A stretch of 64,000 nucleotides of DNA from Massilia phyllostachyos (lineage in GTDB: Bacteria; Pseudomonadota; Gammaproteobacteria; Burkholderiales; Burkholderiaceae_D): the NCBI RefSeq assembly GCF_021044825.1, contig NZ_JAJNOC010000007.1:186001-250000 (forward strand). Direction: 5' to 3'. Both the position numbers and the translations under genes were made by a program. Position 1 is the first letter of the stretch, and every line of letters begins with the position of its first letter. The notes beneath the pieces are model-generated. The model made no database searches. It was not told where the DNA came from and saw only the letters and a list, made by a program, of their open reading frames with translations. Shown here in pieces: positions 24,757 through 33,034 of the stretch.

Positions 24757-25764
24757 ATGGGCATCGACACCTCCGTCATCTGGGCGGTCATCATCTTCTT
24801 CGCGGTCTTCATGTACGTGCTGCTGGACGGCTTCGACCTGGGCATCGGCATGCTGTTCCCGTTCACGCCGAAGAAGCGCGACCGCGACACCATGATGAAT
24901 ACCGTGGCCCCGGTCTGGGACGGCAACGAGACCTGGCTGGTGCTGGGCGGGGAGGGCCTGCTGGCGGCCTTCCCGGTGGCCTATTCCATCATCCTGTCCG
25001 GCTTGTACCTGCCGCTGATCTTCATGCTGGTCGGCCTGGTGTTCCGCGGCGTCGCCTTCGAGTTTCGCTTCAAGGCCACCGAACAGGGACGTCACCTGTG
25101 GGACAAGGCCTTCATCGGCGGCTCGGTGACGGCGGCCTTCTTCCAGGGCGTCTCGCTGGGCGCCTTCCTGGACGGGATCGCGGTGTCGGGGCGCAGCTAC
25201 GTGGGCGGGCCGCTGGACTGGATCGCGCCATTCCCCTTGCTCGCCGGTATCGGCGTGATGATCGCCTATACCCTGCTGGGCGCCACCTGGCTGGTGATGA
25301 AGACGGAAGGCGAGCTGCATGCGCGCATGGTGCAGGTGGCGAAGCCCTTTGCGCTGATGCTGCTGGCGGCCATCGTCATCATCAGCATCTGGACGCCGTG
25401 GCGCGACCCGGCGGTGGCGGCGCGCTGGTTCACCTTCCCGAACATCGTGTTCCTGGCGCCGGTGCCGATCCTGGTGGCGGTCTTCATCGTCCTGCTGCTA
25501 CGCTCGCTCCAGCGCGAGCCGCACCGCGTGCCCTTCGTGTCGGCGCTGGCGCTCATCTTCCTCGGCTATACCGGCATGGCGATCAGCATCTGGCCGCACA
25601 TCGTGCCGCCCGCGATCTCGATCTGGGAAGCCGCCTCGCCCCCGGCAAGCCAGGGCTTCGTGCTGGTCGGCACCCTGCTTATCCTGCCCATCATCCTGAT
25701 GTACACCGGGTGGTCGTACTGGGTGTTCCGGGGCAAGGTCAAGGCCGACGCGGGGTACCACTGA
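24757..25764 (+). CDS. cydB: Cytochrome bd ubiquinol oxidase subunit II
   Basis: 335 residues from ATG 24757, one base after the cydA stop; the frame is open to 24727 inside cydA but only this start has a ribosome site (GGGAG) and gives the family N-terminus, MGIDTSVIWAVIIFFAVFMYVLLDGFDLG. About eight membrane helices follow, with VAPVWDGNETWLVLGGEGLLAAFP, the best conserved CydB block. CydB supports CydA without binding heme in most members. Its stop overlaps the next start by one base. Confidence 0.95.
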   Translation: MGIDTSVIWAVIIFFAVFMYVLLDGFDLGIGMLFPFTPKKRDRDTMMNTVAPVWDGNETWLVLGGEGLLAAFPVAYSIILSGLYLPLIFMLVGLVFRGVAFEFRFKATEQGRHLWDKAFIGGSVTAAFFQGVSLGAFLDGIAVSGRSYVGGPLDWIAPFPLLAGIGVMIAYTLLGATWLVMKTEGELHARMVQVAKPFALMLLAAIVIISIWTPWRDPAVAARWFTFPNIVFLAPVPILVAVFIVLLLRSLQREPHRVPFVSALALIFLGYTGMAISIWPHIVPPAISIWEAASPPASQGFVLVGTLLILPIILMYTGWSYWVFRGKVKADAGYH

Positions 25765-25892
25765 TGGCCGGCCGCAAGGAATGGATGCGGCGGCTGGGCT
25801 GGATGGCGGCGCTGTGGGCCGGCGGGGTATTGACGCTGGCGCTGGTGGCCTACCTGATCCGCATGCTGATGCGCCTGCTGGGTATGCGATAG
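25764..25892 (+). CDS. DUF2474 small membrane protein of cytochrome bd (CydX-like)
   Basis: 42-residue protein whose ATG uses the last base of the cydB stop (TGATG). A basic start (AGRKEWMRRLG) is followed by one hydrophobic helix with WMAALWAGGVLTLALVAYL and ends in RMLMRLLGMR. Small single-helix proteins follow cydB in most bacteria (CydX, CydS, CydP) and stabilise the heme site; the DUF2474 type is found with Cio-branch oxidases. The stop TAG (25890-25892) is the first triplet of a 163-base repeat element. Confidence 0.8.
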   Translation: MAGRKEWMRRLGWMAALWAGGVLTLALVAYLIRMLMRLLGMR

Positions 25893-26052
25893 GAACCTAT
25901 CCCAATAGGGAACCGGTCGTTGCCGACGCGCCTGGCAAGCGGGGGCTGCGTTGCTCGTCCTTGCATGGCTCGCCATGCGGCGTCCTCGCGCCTTGCCCGC
26001 GCTTGCCAGGCATCGTCATCAACTTCCCTCCCCCTACTGGGATAGGTGCTAA
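25890..26052. repeat. 163-bp inverted-repeat element, copy 1 (after cytochrome bd genes)
   Basis: Element with imperfect terminal inverted repeats: CCTATCCCAATAGGG at the left (25896-25910) and, as complement, CCTATCCCAGTAGGGG at the right end. The centre has the small palindrome GCATGGCTCGCCATGC. A copy of exactly the same length lies at 46644-46806 with ends CCTGTCCCGGTAGG. Conserved internal words include GCGTTGCTCGTC and CCTCGCGCCTTG. No coding capacity is visible. Its first three bases supply the stop codon of the small cytochrome bd protein. Confidence 0.8.
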
Positions 26053-26128
26053 GTCTCAACCGTGCGCGGCTTGCTCCCGTGTTAGGACTACACTGCCAAT
26101 AGGAATCTGTTAACAGGAGTGCAGCACT

Positions 26129-26806
26129 TTGTCACTTTCAGACGCAAGCCAGATCGACCGTCCGGTGAATGTGAATACAGTCCCGGCTCCCATGCCGCTG
26201 CCCGGCGAAGACCAGGCGCGCGCCGACCTGTACGCGCTGCTGGCCAGCCTGCTGTTGCGCGCCCCGGATGCCGGCCTTCTGGACGCGCTGTCCACGGCCG
26301 ACCCGATCCTCTCCGCCGGCATGGACCCGGCGCTGGAACAGGCCTGGGAAGCCTTGAGCCTGGCCTCCGGCGTCATGGACCCGGATGCGGTGCAGGAGGA
26401 ATTCGACGCGCTCTTCGTTGCGATCGGCACGCCGCCGGTGAACCCCTACGGTTCGCGCTACCTGTCCGGCTTCATGAACGACACCCCGCTGGCCGAGCTG
26501 CGCGGCGCTCTGGCCCGCTTCGGCATCCGGCGCATGCGCGGCGTGGGCGAGTTCGAGGATCACCTGGGCGCCCTGTGCGAGACCATGCGGGTGCTTATTA
26601 CCGGCGCGCCGGGCATCGCGCGCCAGCCGGTCGGGCAGCAGGAAGCTTTCTTCGGCGCCCACATCGCACCCTGGTATGCGCGCTGCCTGGACGACATCGC
26701 CGGCGCGGAAGGGGCGAACTACTACCGGCTGGTCGCACGCCTGGCCGGCGCTTTCCTCGACATCGAGGCGCAGGCCTTCGCGGTCGAGGCCGCGGCAAGG
26801 GATTAA
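26129..26806 (+). CDS. TorD-family molybdoenzyme chaperone
   Basis: 225-residue, mostly helical cytoplasmic protein of the TorD/DmsD family, which binds Tat signal peptides of molybdoenzymes and guides cofactor loading. Start is TTG 26129, with CAGGAG upstream at 26114-26119. Characteristic parts: ARADLYALLASLLLRAPDAGLL near residue 32, EEFDALFVAIGTPPVNPYGSRYLSGF in the middle, and a late FFGAHIAPWYARCLDDI segment matching the family's EExHI-like block. It heads the formate dehydrogenase operon, so the alpha subunit is the likely client. Confidence 0.88.
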   Translation: MSLSDASQIDRPVNVNTVPAPMPLPGEDQARADLYALLASLLLRAPDAGLLDALSTADPILSAGMDPALEQAWEALSLASGVMDPDAVQEEFDALFVAIGTPPVNPYGSRYLSGFMNDTPLAELRGALARFGIRRMRGVGEFEDHLGALCETMRVLITGAPGIARQPVGQQEAFFGAHIAPWYARCLDDIAGAEGANYYRLVARLAGAFLDIEAQAFAVEAAARD

Positions 26807-26823
26807 TCAAGAGAGGCAAGAAT

Positions 26824-27039
26824 ATGGAACAGCTTCCGCAACAGCCCGCAGAAAAACCGGATCCGGCACGGCGCAGCTTCCTGAAGGCCGCGCCACTGGG
26901 TGTCGTGGCGGTCGTCGCCGGCAACGCCAAGGCCGAGACGCCGGTGGCGGCGCCCGTGAAGGCCGAGCCGGGCGTCAAGCGCGGCTACCACGAGACCGAG
27001 CACATCCGCCGTTACTACCAGACCGCCGCTTACTGGTAA
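26824..27039 (+). CDS. Small Tat-signal protein of the formate dehydrogenase region
   Basis: 71 residues, ATG 26824. The twin-arginine motif RRSFLKAAPLG near residue 18 is followed by a hydrophobic stretch (VVAVVAGNAKA), a short linker and the conserved end HIRRYYQTAAYW. Proteins with this architecture precede formate dehydrogenase alpha genes in many proteobacteria; their function is unsettled (anchor, export partner or assembly factor). It lies 28 bases before the alpha subunit and 17 after the chaperone gene. Confidence 0.85.
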   Translation: MEQLPQQPAEKPDPARRSFLKAAPLGVVAVVAGNAKAETPVAAPVKAEPGVKRGYHETEHIRRYYQTAAYW

Positions 27040-27067
27040 CGCAAGCAGAAACCCGGAGAGAGCCAGC

Positions 27068-29887
27068 ATGTCCCTAGTCAAATCCACCCGCGACAGCGGA
27101 TTGAAACGGCGCCGCTTCCTGGCCGGCGCCGGCGTTGCCGTCGGCGCCGGCGCCCTGGCGCGCCACTTGCCCCTGAACGTGATCGAACCGGCGCAGGCAG
27201 ACCAGGTCCCGGACACCCCGGTGCCGACCGAGGTCAAGCGCACCGTCTGCAGCCACTGCTCGGTCGGCTGCTCGGTGGACGCGGTGGTCGCCAACGGCGT
27301 CTGGGTGCGCCAGGAAGCCGCCTTCGATTCGCCGATCAACATGGGCGCGCACTGCGCCAAGGGCGCCTCGGTGCGCGAGCACGGCTTCGGCGAGCACCGC
27401 CTGCGCTACCCGATGAAGCTGGTCAACGGCAAGTACCAGCGCATCTCCTGGGACCAGGCGATCAACGAGATCGGCGACAAGCTGATCGAATTGCGCCAGA
27501 AATCCGGGCCGGATTCCTTGATGGTAATCGGCTCGTCCAAGCATAACAACGAGCAAGCCTACCTGCTGCGCAAATGGGTGTCCTTCTACGGCACCAACAA
27601 CTGCGACCACCAGGCGCGCATCTGCCACTCGACCACGGTCGCCGGCGTGGCCCAGACCTTCGGCTACGGCGCGATGACGAACTCCTTCAACGACCTGCAC
27701 CACAGCAAGGCCGTGATGTTCATCGGTTCCAATCCGGCCGAAGCCCATCCGATCTCGATGCTGCACTTCCTGCACGCCAAGGAACTGGGCGCGAAGATGA
27801 TCGTGATCGACCCGCGCTTCACCCGCACCGCGCGCTTCGCCCACCACTACGTGCGCGTGCGTCCCGGCACCGACATCCCGCTGGTCTGGGGCATCCTGTG
27901 GCACATCTTCCAGAACGGCTGGGAGGACAAGGAATACATCGCCCAGCGCACCTACGGCATGGACGACGTGCGCAAGGAAGTCGCCAAATGGACGCCGGAA
28001 AAGGTGTCGGACATCACCGGCGTGCCGGAAGCCTCGGTGAAGATGGCGGCCGAGATGCTGGCCAAGAACCGTCCCTCGTCGGTGGTCTGGTGCATGGGCA
28101 TCACCCAGCACCACGTCGGCACCGCCAACGTGCGCGCGCTGTCGATCCTGCAGCTGGCGCTGGGCAATATCGGCATCCCGGGCGGCGGCGCCAACATCTA
28201 CCGCGGCCACGACAATGTGCAGGGCGCGACCGACGTCGGCCCCAACGGCGACTCGCTGCCCGGCTACTACGGCCTGGCCGAAGGCGCCTGGAAGCACTTC
28301 GCCAACGTCTGGGGCGTCGACTATGAATGGATCAAGTCGCGCTTCGGCTCCAAGGAGCTGATGGAAAAGCCGGGCATCACGGTGTCGCGCTGGTTCGACG
28401 CCGTGAACGAGCAGAACCAGTACATCGACCAGCCGAGCAACCTGCGCGCCGTGTTCTACTGGGGCCACGCGCCGAACAGCCAGACCCGCCTGCCGGACAT
28501 GAAGGCGGCGATGCAGAAGCTCGACATGCTGGTGGTGATCGACCCCTATCCGAGCATGACGGCGGCGATGCACGGCCGCACCGACGGCGTGTATCTGCTG
28601 CCGGCCGCCTCCCAGTTCGAGACGCAAGGCTCGTGCACGGCCTCGAACCGCAGCATCCAGTGGCGCGAGCGCGTCATCATGCCGCTGTTCGAGTGCAAGA
28701 CCGACCACGAGATCATGTACCTGTTCGCCAGGAAGTTCGGCTTCCACGAAGAGCTGTGCAAGAACATCAAGGTCGTGCACAACGAGCCGGTGGTCGAGGA
28801 CATCCTGCGTGAGATCAACCGCTCCTGCTGGACCATCGGCTACACCGGCTGCTCGCCGGAGCGCCTGAAACTCCACATGGAGAACAAGCACACCTTCAAC
28901 CCGACCACCCTGCGCGCCGACGACGGCCCCTGCAAGGGCGACTACTACGGCCTGCCGTGGCCGTGCTGGGGCACGCCGGAGATGAAGCACCCGGGCACCC
29001 CGATCCTGTACGACCTGAACAAGTCGGTGGCCGAGGGAGGACTGCCGTTCCGCGCCAACTGGGGCGTCGAGCACAACGGCGTGTCGCTGCTGGCGGCCGA
29101 CGGCTCGACCACCAAGGACAGCCAGCTCGATGTCGGCTATCCGGAGTTCGACCACGTGTTCCTGAAGAAGCTGGGCTGGTGGGCCGAGCTGACGCCGCAG
29201 GAGCAGGCCATGGCGGAGGGCAAGAACTGGAAGACCGACTTGTCGGGCGGCATCATCCGCGTCGTCATCGCCCACGGCTGCGCGCCCTTCGGCAATGCGC
29301 GGGCGCGCTGCAATGTCTGGAACTTCCCTGACCCGGTGCCTGTCCACCGCGAGCCGCTGGCGTCGCCGCGCCGCGACCTGGTCGCCAGGTACCCGACCTA
29401 CGACGACAAGGCCAACTTCTGGCGCCTGCCGACCCTGTACAAATCGGTGCAGGCGGTCGACTATTCGAAGGACTATCCGCTCATCATGACCTCCGGCCGG
29501 CTGGTCGAGTACGAGGGCGGCGGCGAGGAGACCCGCTCCAACCCCTGGCTTGCGGAGCTGCAGCAGAACATGTTCTGCGAGATCAACCCGCGCGACGCGG
29601 TCCAGGTGAGCGTCAGGATGGGCGACTACATCTGGGTCGAGACCCCGACCGGGGCGCGCATCAAGGTGATGGCGATGCCGACCGAGCGGGTCCCGGTCGG
29701 CCTGGTGTGGATGCCCTTCCACTTCGGCGGCTGGTGGATGGGCGAAGACCTCGAGCGCCACTACCCCGAAGGCGGCGCGCCGACCGTGCGCGGCGAGGCG
29801 GTCAACACGGCCTGGACCTACGGCTACGACGCCGTGACGATGATGCAGGAAACCAAGGTGTCGCTGTGCCGCGTGGTACGCGCCTGA
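27068..29887 (+). CDS. Formate dehydrogenase alpha subunit (molybdopterin, Tat-exported)
   Basis: 939-residue catalytic subunit that oxidises formate to CO2, probably in the periplasm. A Tat signal (KRRRFLAGAG, residues 13-22) leads into a 4Fe-4S domain (C61, C64, C68, C96). The molybdenum or tungsten ligand is Cys186 in ARICHSTTVAG, encoded by TGC, not selenocysteine. Further molybdopterin blocks include VMFIGSNPAEAHPISMLHFLHA, GIPGGGANIYRGHDNVQGATD and a C-terminal dinucleotide-binding domain (TSGRLVEYEGGGEETR). The beta and gamma subunits follow, so electrons go to the quinone pool. Exact FDH subclass needs a tree; the FDH3-like beta subunit suggests that group. Confidence 0.94.
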   Translation: MSLVKSTRDSGLKRRRFLAGAGVAVGAGALARHLPLNVIEPAQADQVPDTPVPTEVKRTVCSHCSVGCSVDAVVANGVWVRQEAAFDSPINMGAHCAKGASVREHGFGEHRLRYPMKLVNGKYQRISWDQAINEIGDKLIELRQKSGPDSLMVIGSSKHNNEQAYLLRKWVSFYGTNNCDHQARICHSTTVAGVAQTFGYGAMTNSFNDLHHSKAVMFIGSNPAEAHPISMLHFLHAKELGAKMIVIDPRFTRTARFAHHYVRVRPGTDIPLVWGILWHIFQNGWEDKEYIAQRTYGMDDVRKEVAKWTPEKVSDITGVPEASVKMAAEMLAKNRPSSVVWCMGITQHHVGTANVRALSILQLALGNIGIPGGGANIYRGHDNVQGATDVGPNGDSLPGYYGLAEGAWKHFANVWGVDYEWIKSRFGSKELMEKPGITVSRWFDAVNEQNQYIDQPSNLRAVFYWGHAPNSQTRLPDMKAAMQKLDMLVVIDPYPSMTAAMHGRTDGVYLLPAASQFETQGSCTASNRSIQWRERVIMPLFECKTDHEIMYLFARKFGFHEELCKNIKVVHNEPVVEDILREINRSCWTIGYTGCSPERLKLHMENKHTFNPTTLRADDGPCKGDYYGLPWPCWGTPEMKHPGTPILYDLNKSVAEGGLPFRANWGVEHNGVSLLAADGSTTKDSQLDVGYPEFDHVFLKKLGWWAELTPQEQAMAEGKNWKTDLSGGIIRVVIAHGCAPFGNARARCNVWNFPDPVPVHREPLASPRRDLVARYPTYDDKANFWRLPTLYKSVQAVDYSKDYPLIMTSGRLVEYEGGGEETRSNPWLAELQQNMFCEINPRDAVQVSVRMGDYIWVETPTGARIKVMAMPTERVPVGLVWMPFHFGGWWMGEDLERHYPEGGAPTVRGEAVNTAWTYGYDAVTMMQETKVSLCRVVRA

Positions 29888-29912
29888 ACCAACAATCGCA
29901 GAGGAGGGTGGC

Positions 29913-30596
29913 ATGGCCGCTAGGATGAAATTTATTTGCGATACGGAGCGCTGCATCGACTGCAACGGCTGCGTCACCGCATGCAAGAACGAACACGAGA
30001 CGCCGTGGGGGGTGAACCGGCGCCGGGTGGTGACCATCAACGACGGCATCCCGGGCGAGCGCTCGGTGTCGATCGCCTGCATGCACTGCACCGACGCGCC
30101 CTGCCTGGCGGTGTGCCCGACCAACTGCATCTACCACACGGAAGACGGGATCGTCCTGCACAGCAAGGACCAGTGCATCGGCTGCGGCTACTGCTACTAC
30201 GCCTGCCCGTTCGGCGCGCCGCAGTTCCCGGAAACCGGCATGTTCAACCACCGCGGCAAGATGGACAAGTGCACCTTCTGCGCCGGCGGCCCGGAACCGG
30301 ACACGTCCGAGGCCGAGTTCAAGAAATACGGCCGCAACCGCATCGCCGAAGGCAAGCTGCCGGCCTGCGCCGAGATGTGCGGCACCAAGGCGCTGCTGGG
30401 CGGCGAGGCCAACCAGATCGCCGACATCTACCGCCAGCGCGTCGAGACCCGCGGCTACGGCCCGGAACTGTGGGGCTGGAAGATCGCCTACGGCAAGCCG
30501 AAGCGCGGCGGCGAGATCAAGGCAAAGGGCGACCTGCCGCGCGGAAACCAGATCAAGGGCGACTCGCAGAACGATCCTGGGAGGTTCCCGCAATGA
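29913..30596 (+). CDS. fdh3B: Formate dehydrogenase beta subunit (4Fe-4S, FDH3 type)
   Basis: 227-residue electron-transfer subunit carrying four 4Fe-4S cluster motifs: CIDCNGCVTACKNEH near the start, CMHCTDAPCLAVCPTN, CIGCGYCYYACPFG, and KCTFCAGG with a late PACAEMCGTKAL. It passes electrons from the alpha subunit to the cytochrome b subunit. The start MAARMKFICDTERC and overall length fit the FDH3 beta group. ATG 29913 has GGAGGG upstream. Its stop overlaps the next gene by four bases. Confidence 0.93.
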   Translation: MAARMKFICDTERCIDCNGCVTACKNEHETPWGVNRRRVVTINDGIPGERSVSIACMHCTDAPCLAVCPTNCIYHTEDGIVLHSKDQCIGCGYCYYACPFGAPQFPETGMFNHRGKMDKCTFCAGGPEPDTSEAEFKKYGRNRIAEGKLPACAEMCGTKALLGGEANQIADIYRQRVETRGYGPELWGWKIAYGKPKRGGEIKAKGDLPRGNQIKGDSQNDPGRFPQ

Positions 30597-30808
30597 AGAA
30601 GCTTCGTTACTGCCTGATCGCCTTGCCCTTGCTGCTGGCCGGCTGCCTCGAGGTCGACCAGCACCCCGAGTGGCTGCACGGCCAGTACGCCGGCAAGACC
30701 GACCCGCGCCACTACCAGACCCGCTTCCACAACGACCGCCTGGCCTGGTCGGCCACGATCCAGAACCGCGGCATGAAGCAGAACGAGTACAACCGGGCCA
30801 ATCCGTAA
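30593..30808 (+). CDS. Small predicted lipoprotein inside the formate dehydrogenase operon
   Basis: 71 residues, starting within the fdh beta stop (ATGA). A lipoprotein signal is clear: MKKLRYCLIALPLLLAGC, with Cys18 as the lipid-bearing residue. The rest is short and polar (HPEWLHGQYAGKTDPRHYQTRFHNDRL), rich in His and Tyr, ending NRGMKQNEYNRANP. It lies between the beta and gamma genes, so a structural or assembly role at the periplasmic face of the enzyme is plausible but unproven. I know no assigned function for this type. Confidence 0.7.
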   Translation: MKKLRYCLIALPLLLAGCLEVDQHPEWLHGQYAGKTDPRHYQTRFHNDRLAWSATIQNRGMKQNEYNRANP

Positions 30809-30820
30809 GAGGAGCACACC

Positions 30821-31909
30821 ATGCACACCCGATCCTTGCGCCTGCTCCTGGCACTGGCCTTCGCGCTGCTGGGCACCTTCATGCTGGCGTCGGCCCAGGC
30901 CGGCGTGCCGAACAAGGACGCCAAGCCGGCCTACGCCGAGGAGCAGACCATGCTCCAGATCGAAGGCGATTCCGTCGTGCCGGAGCCTTCGCTGACCAAT
31001 CCGTCCTCGGGCCGGGTGCACATGGACCGCCATTACCTGGGCCAGTACGGCGCCACCGAAGCGAATGTCATCGTCCAGCGCGGCGGCAACACCTGGCGCC
31101 AGCTGCGCAACGGCCCGATCGCGGCCATCGCCGGCTTCATCCTGCTCGGCGTGCCCTTGCTGATCTTCGTGTTCTACAAGGCGGTCGGCGCGGCGGAGGA
31201 AGTGCCGCCGGCGGGGCGCCGCATCAAGCGCTTCACGGCCTGGGAACGCCACGTGCACTGGGCCACGGCCTACAGCTTCATCGCGCTCGCCATCAGCGGC
31301 CTGATCATCATGTACGGCAAGAAGATCATGCTGCCGTGGATGGGGCACGACCTGTTCTCGTGGTTCGCCATCATCTCGAAATACCTGCACAACTTCGTCG
31401 GACCGCTGTTCATCGTCTGCTCGGTGCTGATGTTCATCACCTTCCTCGGCCGTAATTTCTTTAACCGCAACGACTGGCAGTGGGTGAAGCAGGGCGGCGG
31501 CCTGGTGTCGCACAAGCACGTGCCGGCCGGCTTCTTCAATGCCGGCGAAAAGACCTGGTTCTGGGGCGGCGTGTTCCTGCTCGGCATCGTGATGTCGGTG
31601 AGCGGCCTGGTGCTGAATTTCGTCACCTTCGGGCAGACCCGCTACGTGCTGCAGATAGCCAACTACCTGCACGTGGCCGGCGCCGCCTGCTATATCGCGG
31701 CATCGATGGGCCATATCTATATCGGCACCTGGGGCACCCCGGGCGCCTACCAGGCCATGCGCGAAGGCACCGTGGACGAAGCCTGGGCCCAGGCCCACCA
31801 CGCGATCTGGTACGAACAAGTGAAGAACGGCACCGCCACCGACCCGGCCCATCGCCCGCACCCGGACGCCCCGCGCGGCCCGGCGCCGCGTCCCGGACCG
31901 GCGCACTGA
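30821..31909 (+). CDS. Formate dehydrogenase gamma subunit (cytochrome b556)
   Basis: 362 residues. A signal-like N-terminus ending SAQA and a periplasmic section of about 80 residues precede the usual four-helix diheme cytochrome b core, making it longer than E. coli FdnI. Core features: FTAWERHVHWATAYSFIALAISGLI with heme histidines, SKYLHNFVGPLFIVCSVLMF, KTWFWGGVFLLGIVMSVSGLVL and IANYLHVAGAACYIAASMGHIYIG. It takes electrons from the beta subunit to quinone. The C-terminal tail is Pro/His-rich. Confidence 0.92.
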   Translation: MHTRSLRLLLALAFALLGTFMLASAQAGVPNKDAKPAYAEEQTMLQIEGDSVVPEPSLTNPSSGRVHMDRHYLGQYGATEANVIVQRGGNTWRQLRNGPIAAIAGFILLGVPLLIFVFYKAVGAAEEVPPAGRRIKRFTAWERHVHWATAYSFIALAISGLIIMYGKKIMLPWMGHDLFSWFAIISKYLHNFVGPLFIVCSVLMFITFLGRNFFNRNDWQWVKQGGGLVSHKHVPAGFFNAGEKTWFWGGVFLLGIVMSVSGLVLNFVTFGQTRYVLQIANYLHVAGAACYIAASMGHIYIGTWGTPGAYQAMREGTVDEAWAQAHHAIWYEQVKNGTATDPAHRPHPDAPRGPAPRPGPAH

Positions 31910-31925
31910 GGACACTGGACCCATC

Positions 31926-32381
31926 ATGAAAGCATCGACCATCCTGTTCCACGGCGCGCTCGCCGCACTGGCGCTATCGGCAGCCGGCTGCGACCGTGGC
32001 CGTCATGAAACCGTCGGCGGCATCGTGCAGACGAAGTATCCCGGCCAGGTCTCGTCCGGCGGCGCCACCAGCGGCGCCATCATCGCCCAGACCCCGAAGC
32101 CGGTGACCGACGCCACCTATGCCGGCGGCACGCCGGGCATCGCGGGCGGCTCGGGCGGCAACACCTCCGGCGCGGAAGTCGGCGGCGCCACCCGCGAGAC
32201 CGGGCAGGGCCCGACCGCCGGCGTGACCCCGCCCTCGGGCGCCCAGCCCGGCACCCAGACCCAGCCCGGCGACCACGGCAAGCCCGCCGCGCCGGCCCCC
32301 GGCACGGTCGAAGCCCCGGCCGCCAGCAATACCGCGCCGCAGGCGCCGGCCGGCCGCGGCACCCTGGAGAGCAAGCAATGA
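31926..32381 (+). CDS. Gly/Pro/Ala-rich predicted lipoprotein of the formate dehydrogenase operon
   Basis: 151 residues. The N-terminus is a lipoprotein signal (FHGALAALALSAAGC, Cys21). After about 40 residues the sequence is of low complexity: Gly, Thr, Pro and Ala, with GGTPGIAGGSGGNTSGAEVGGAT and repeated PG and AP pairs. There is no recognisable fold and the part after the anchor looks disordered. It starts 16 bases after the gamma stop and overlaps the next gene by four bases, so it belongs to the operon. Function unknown. Confidence 0.65.
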   Translation: MKASTILFHGALAALALSAAGCDRGRHETVGGIVQTKYPGQVSSGGATSGAIIAQTPKPVTDATYAGGTPGIAGGSGGNTSGAEVGGATRETGQGPTAGVTPPSGAQPGTQTQPGDHGKPAAPAPGTVEAPAASNTAPQAPAGRGTLESKQ

Positions 32382-33034
32382 TCAAGCGACTCACGAGCGC
32401 GTGCGCACTGGCCGCGCTGCTGGCCTGCCCGCAGAGCTGGGCGGCGCTGGCCAAGCCGGTGCTGACCCCGGCCCAGCAGCAGGCCGCGGCGGACAAGAAG
32501 GCGGCGGACGACGCCAAGGCCGCCAGGGACAAGGAAAACCTGGCCGCCTCGATGGATGCGGTGGCCGCGCGCTGGCGCGCACAGGCGCCGGCGAAAGGCT
32601 GGAAGATCCAGCCGCCGGTGCAGGTGGCGGCGGCGGCGCCGGCCGCCGGCCGGGCGCCGAACATGGTCCTCGGCACCCAGGGCACGGCTGCCGGCGGCAC
32701 CCAGGCCGCGGCCGGCGGCACCGCCCCCGGCGCGGCCCGCGCCGCGGCGGCGGCGGGCGCCGTTCCGGCCGGGGTGACCCCGCCCGCGGCCGGCATGCCG
32801 GCGGCCCCGCCCGCCAACGCGGCGCCCGGCACGGCGGCGGCGGCCCCGGCCACCGGCGCGGCGCCGCTCAGCCGCCAGGCCCTGAACGCGGCCAACGTCC
32901 CGGTCAAGAGCGAGAAGCACGGCACCGCCGCGCCGAGCGAGGACGTCAAGCGCGGACCGACCCGGGCGGTGCCGAAGGGCGTCGGCCCGGCGGTGGAGAA
33001 AAGCAGCACCCCGAAGACGGCGAACAAGCAATGA
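32378..33034 (+). CDS. Ala/Pro-rich exported protein of the formate dehydrogenase operon
   Basis: 218 residues, overlapping the preceding gene by four bases and the next by four. A signal peptide (LTSACALAALLACPQSWA) is followed by a helical segment rich in Ala, Gln and Lys (QQQAAADKKAADDAKAARDKENL) and then a long Ala/Gly/Pro tract with AAAGAVPAGVTPPAAG. No family is recognised and it is probably mostly unstructured. Being locked between formate dehydrogenase and DUF3305 genes by ATGA overlaps, it is almost certainly translated with them. Confidence 0.65.
   Translation: MIKRLTSACALAALLACPQSWAALAKPVLTPAQQQAAADKKAADDAKAARDKENLAASMDAVAARWRAQAPAKGWKIQPPVQVAAAAPAAGRAPNMVLGTQGTAAGGTQAAAGGTAPGAARAAAAAGAVPAGVTPPAAGMPAAPPANAAPGTAAAAPATGAAPLSRQALNAANVPVKSEKHGTAAPSEDVKRGPTRAVPKGVGPAVEKSSTPKTANKQ

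Noticed and set aside
27623..27625. Selenocysteine in formate dehydrogenase
   Set aside because: The catalytic position is TGC (Cys186), and no in-frame TGA is present.
27074..30130. A very long open frame on the minus strand, opposite formate dehydrogenase
   Set aside because: It mirrors the codon pattern of the real genes in a GC-rich genome: it is rich in His, Val, Ala and Arg, with no recognisable domain, and the opposite strand encodes three clear subunits.
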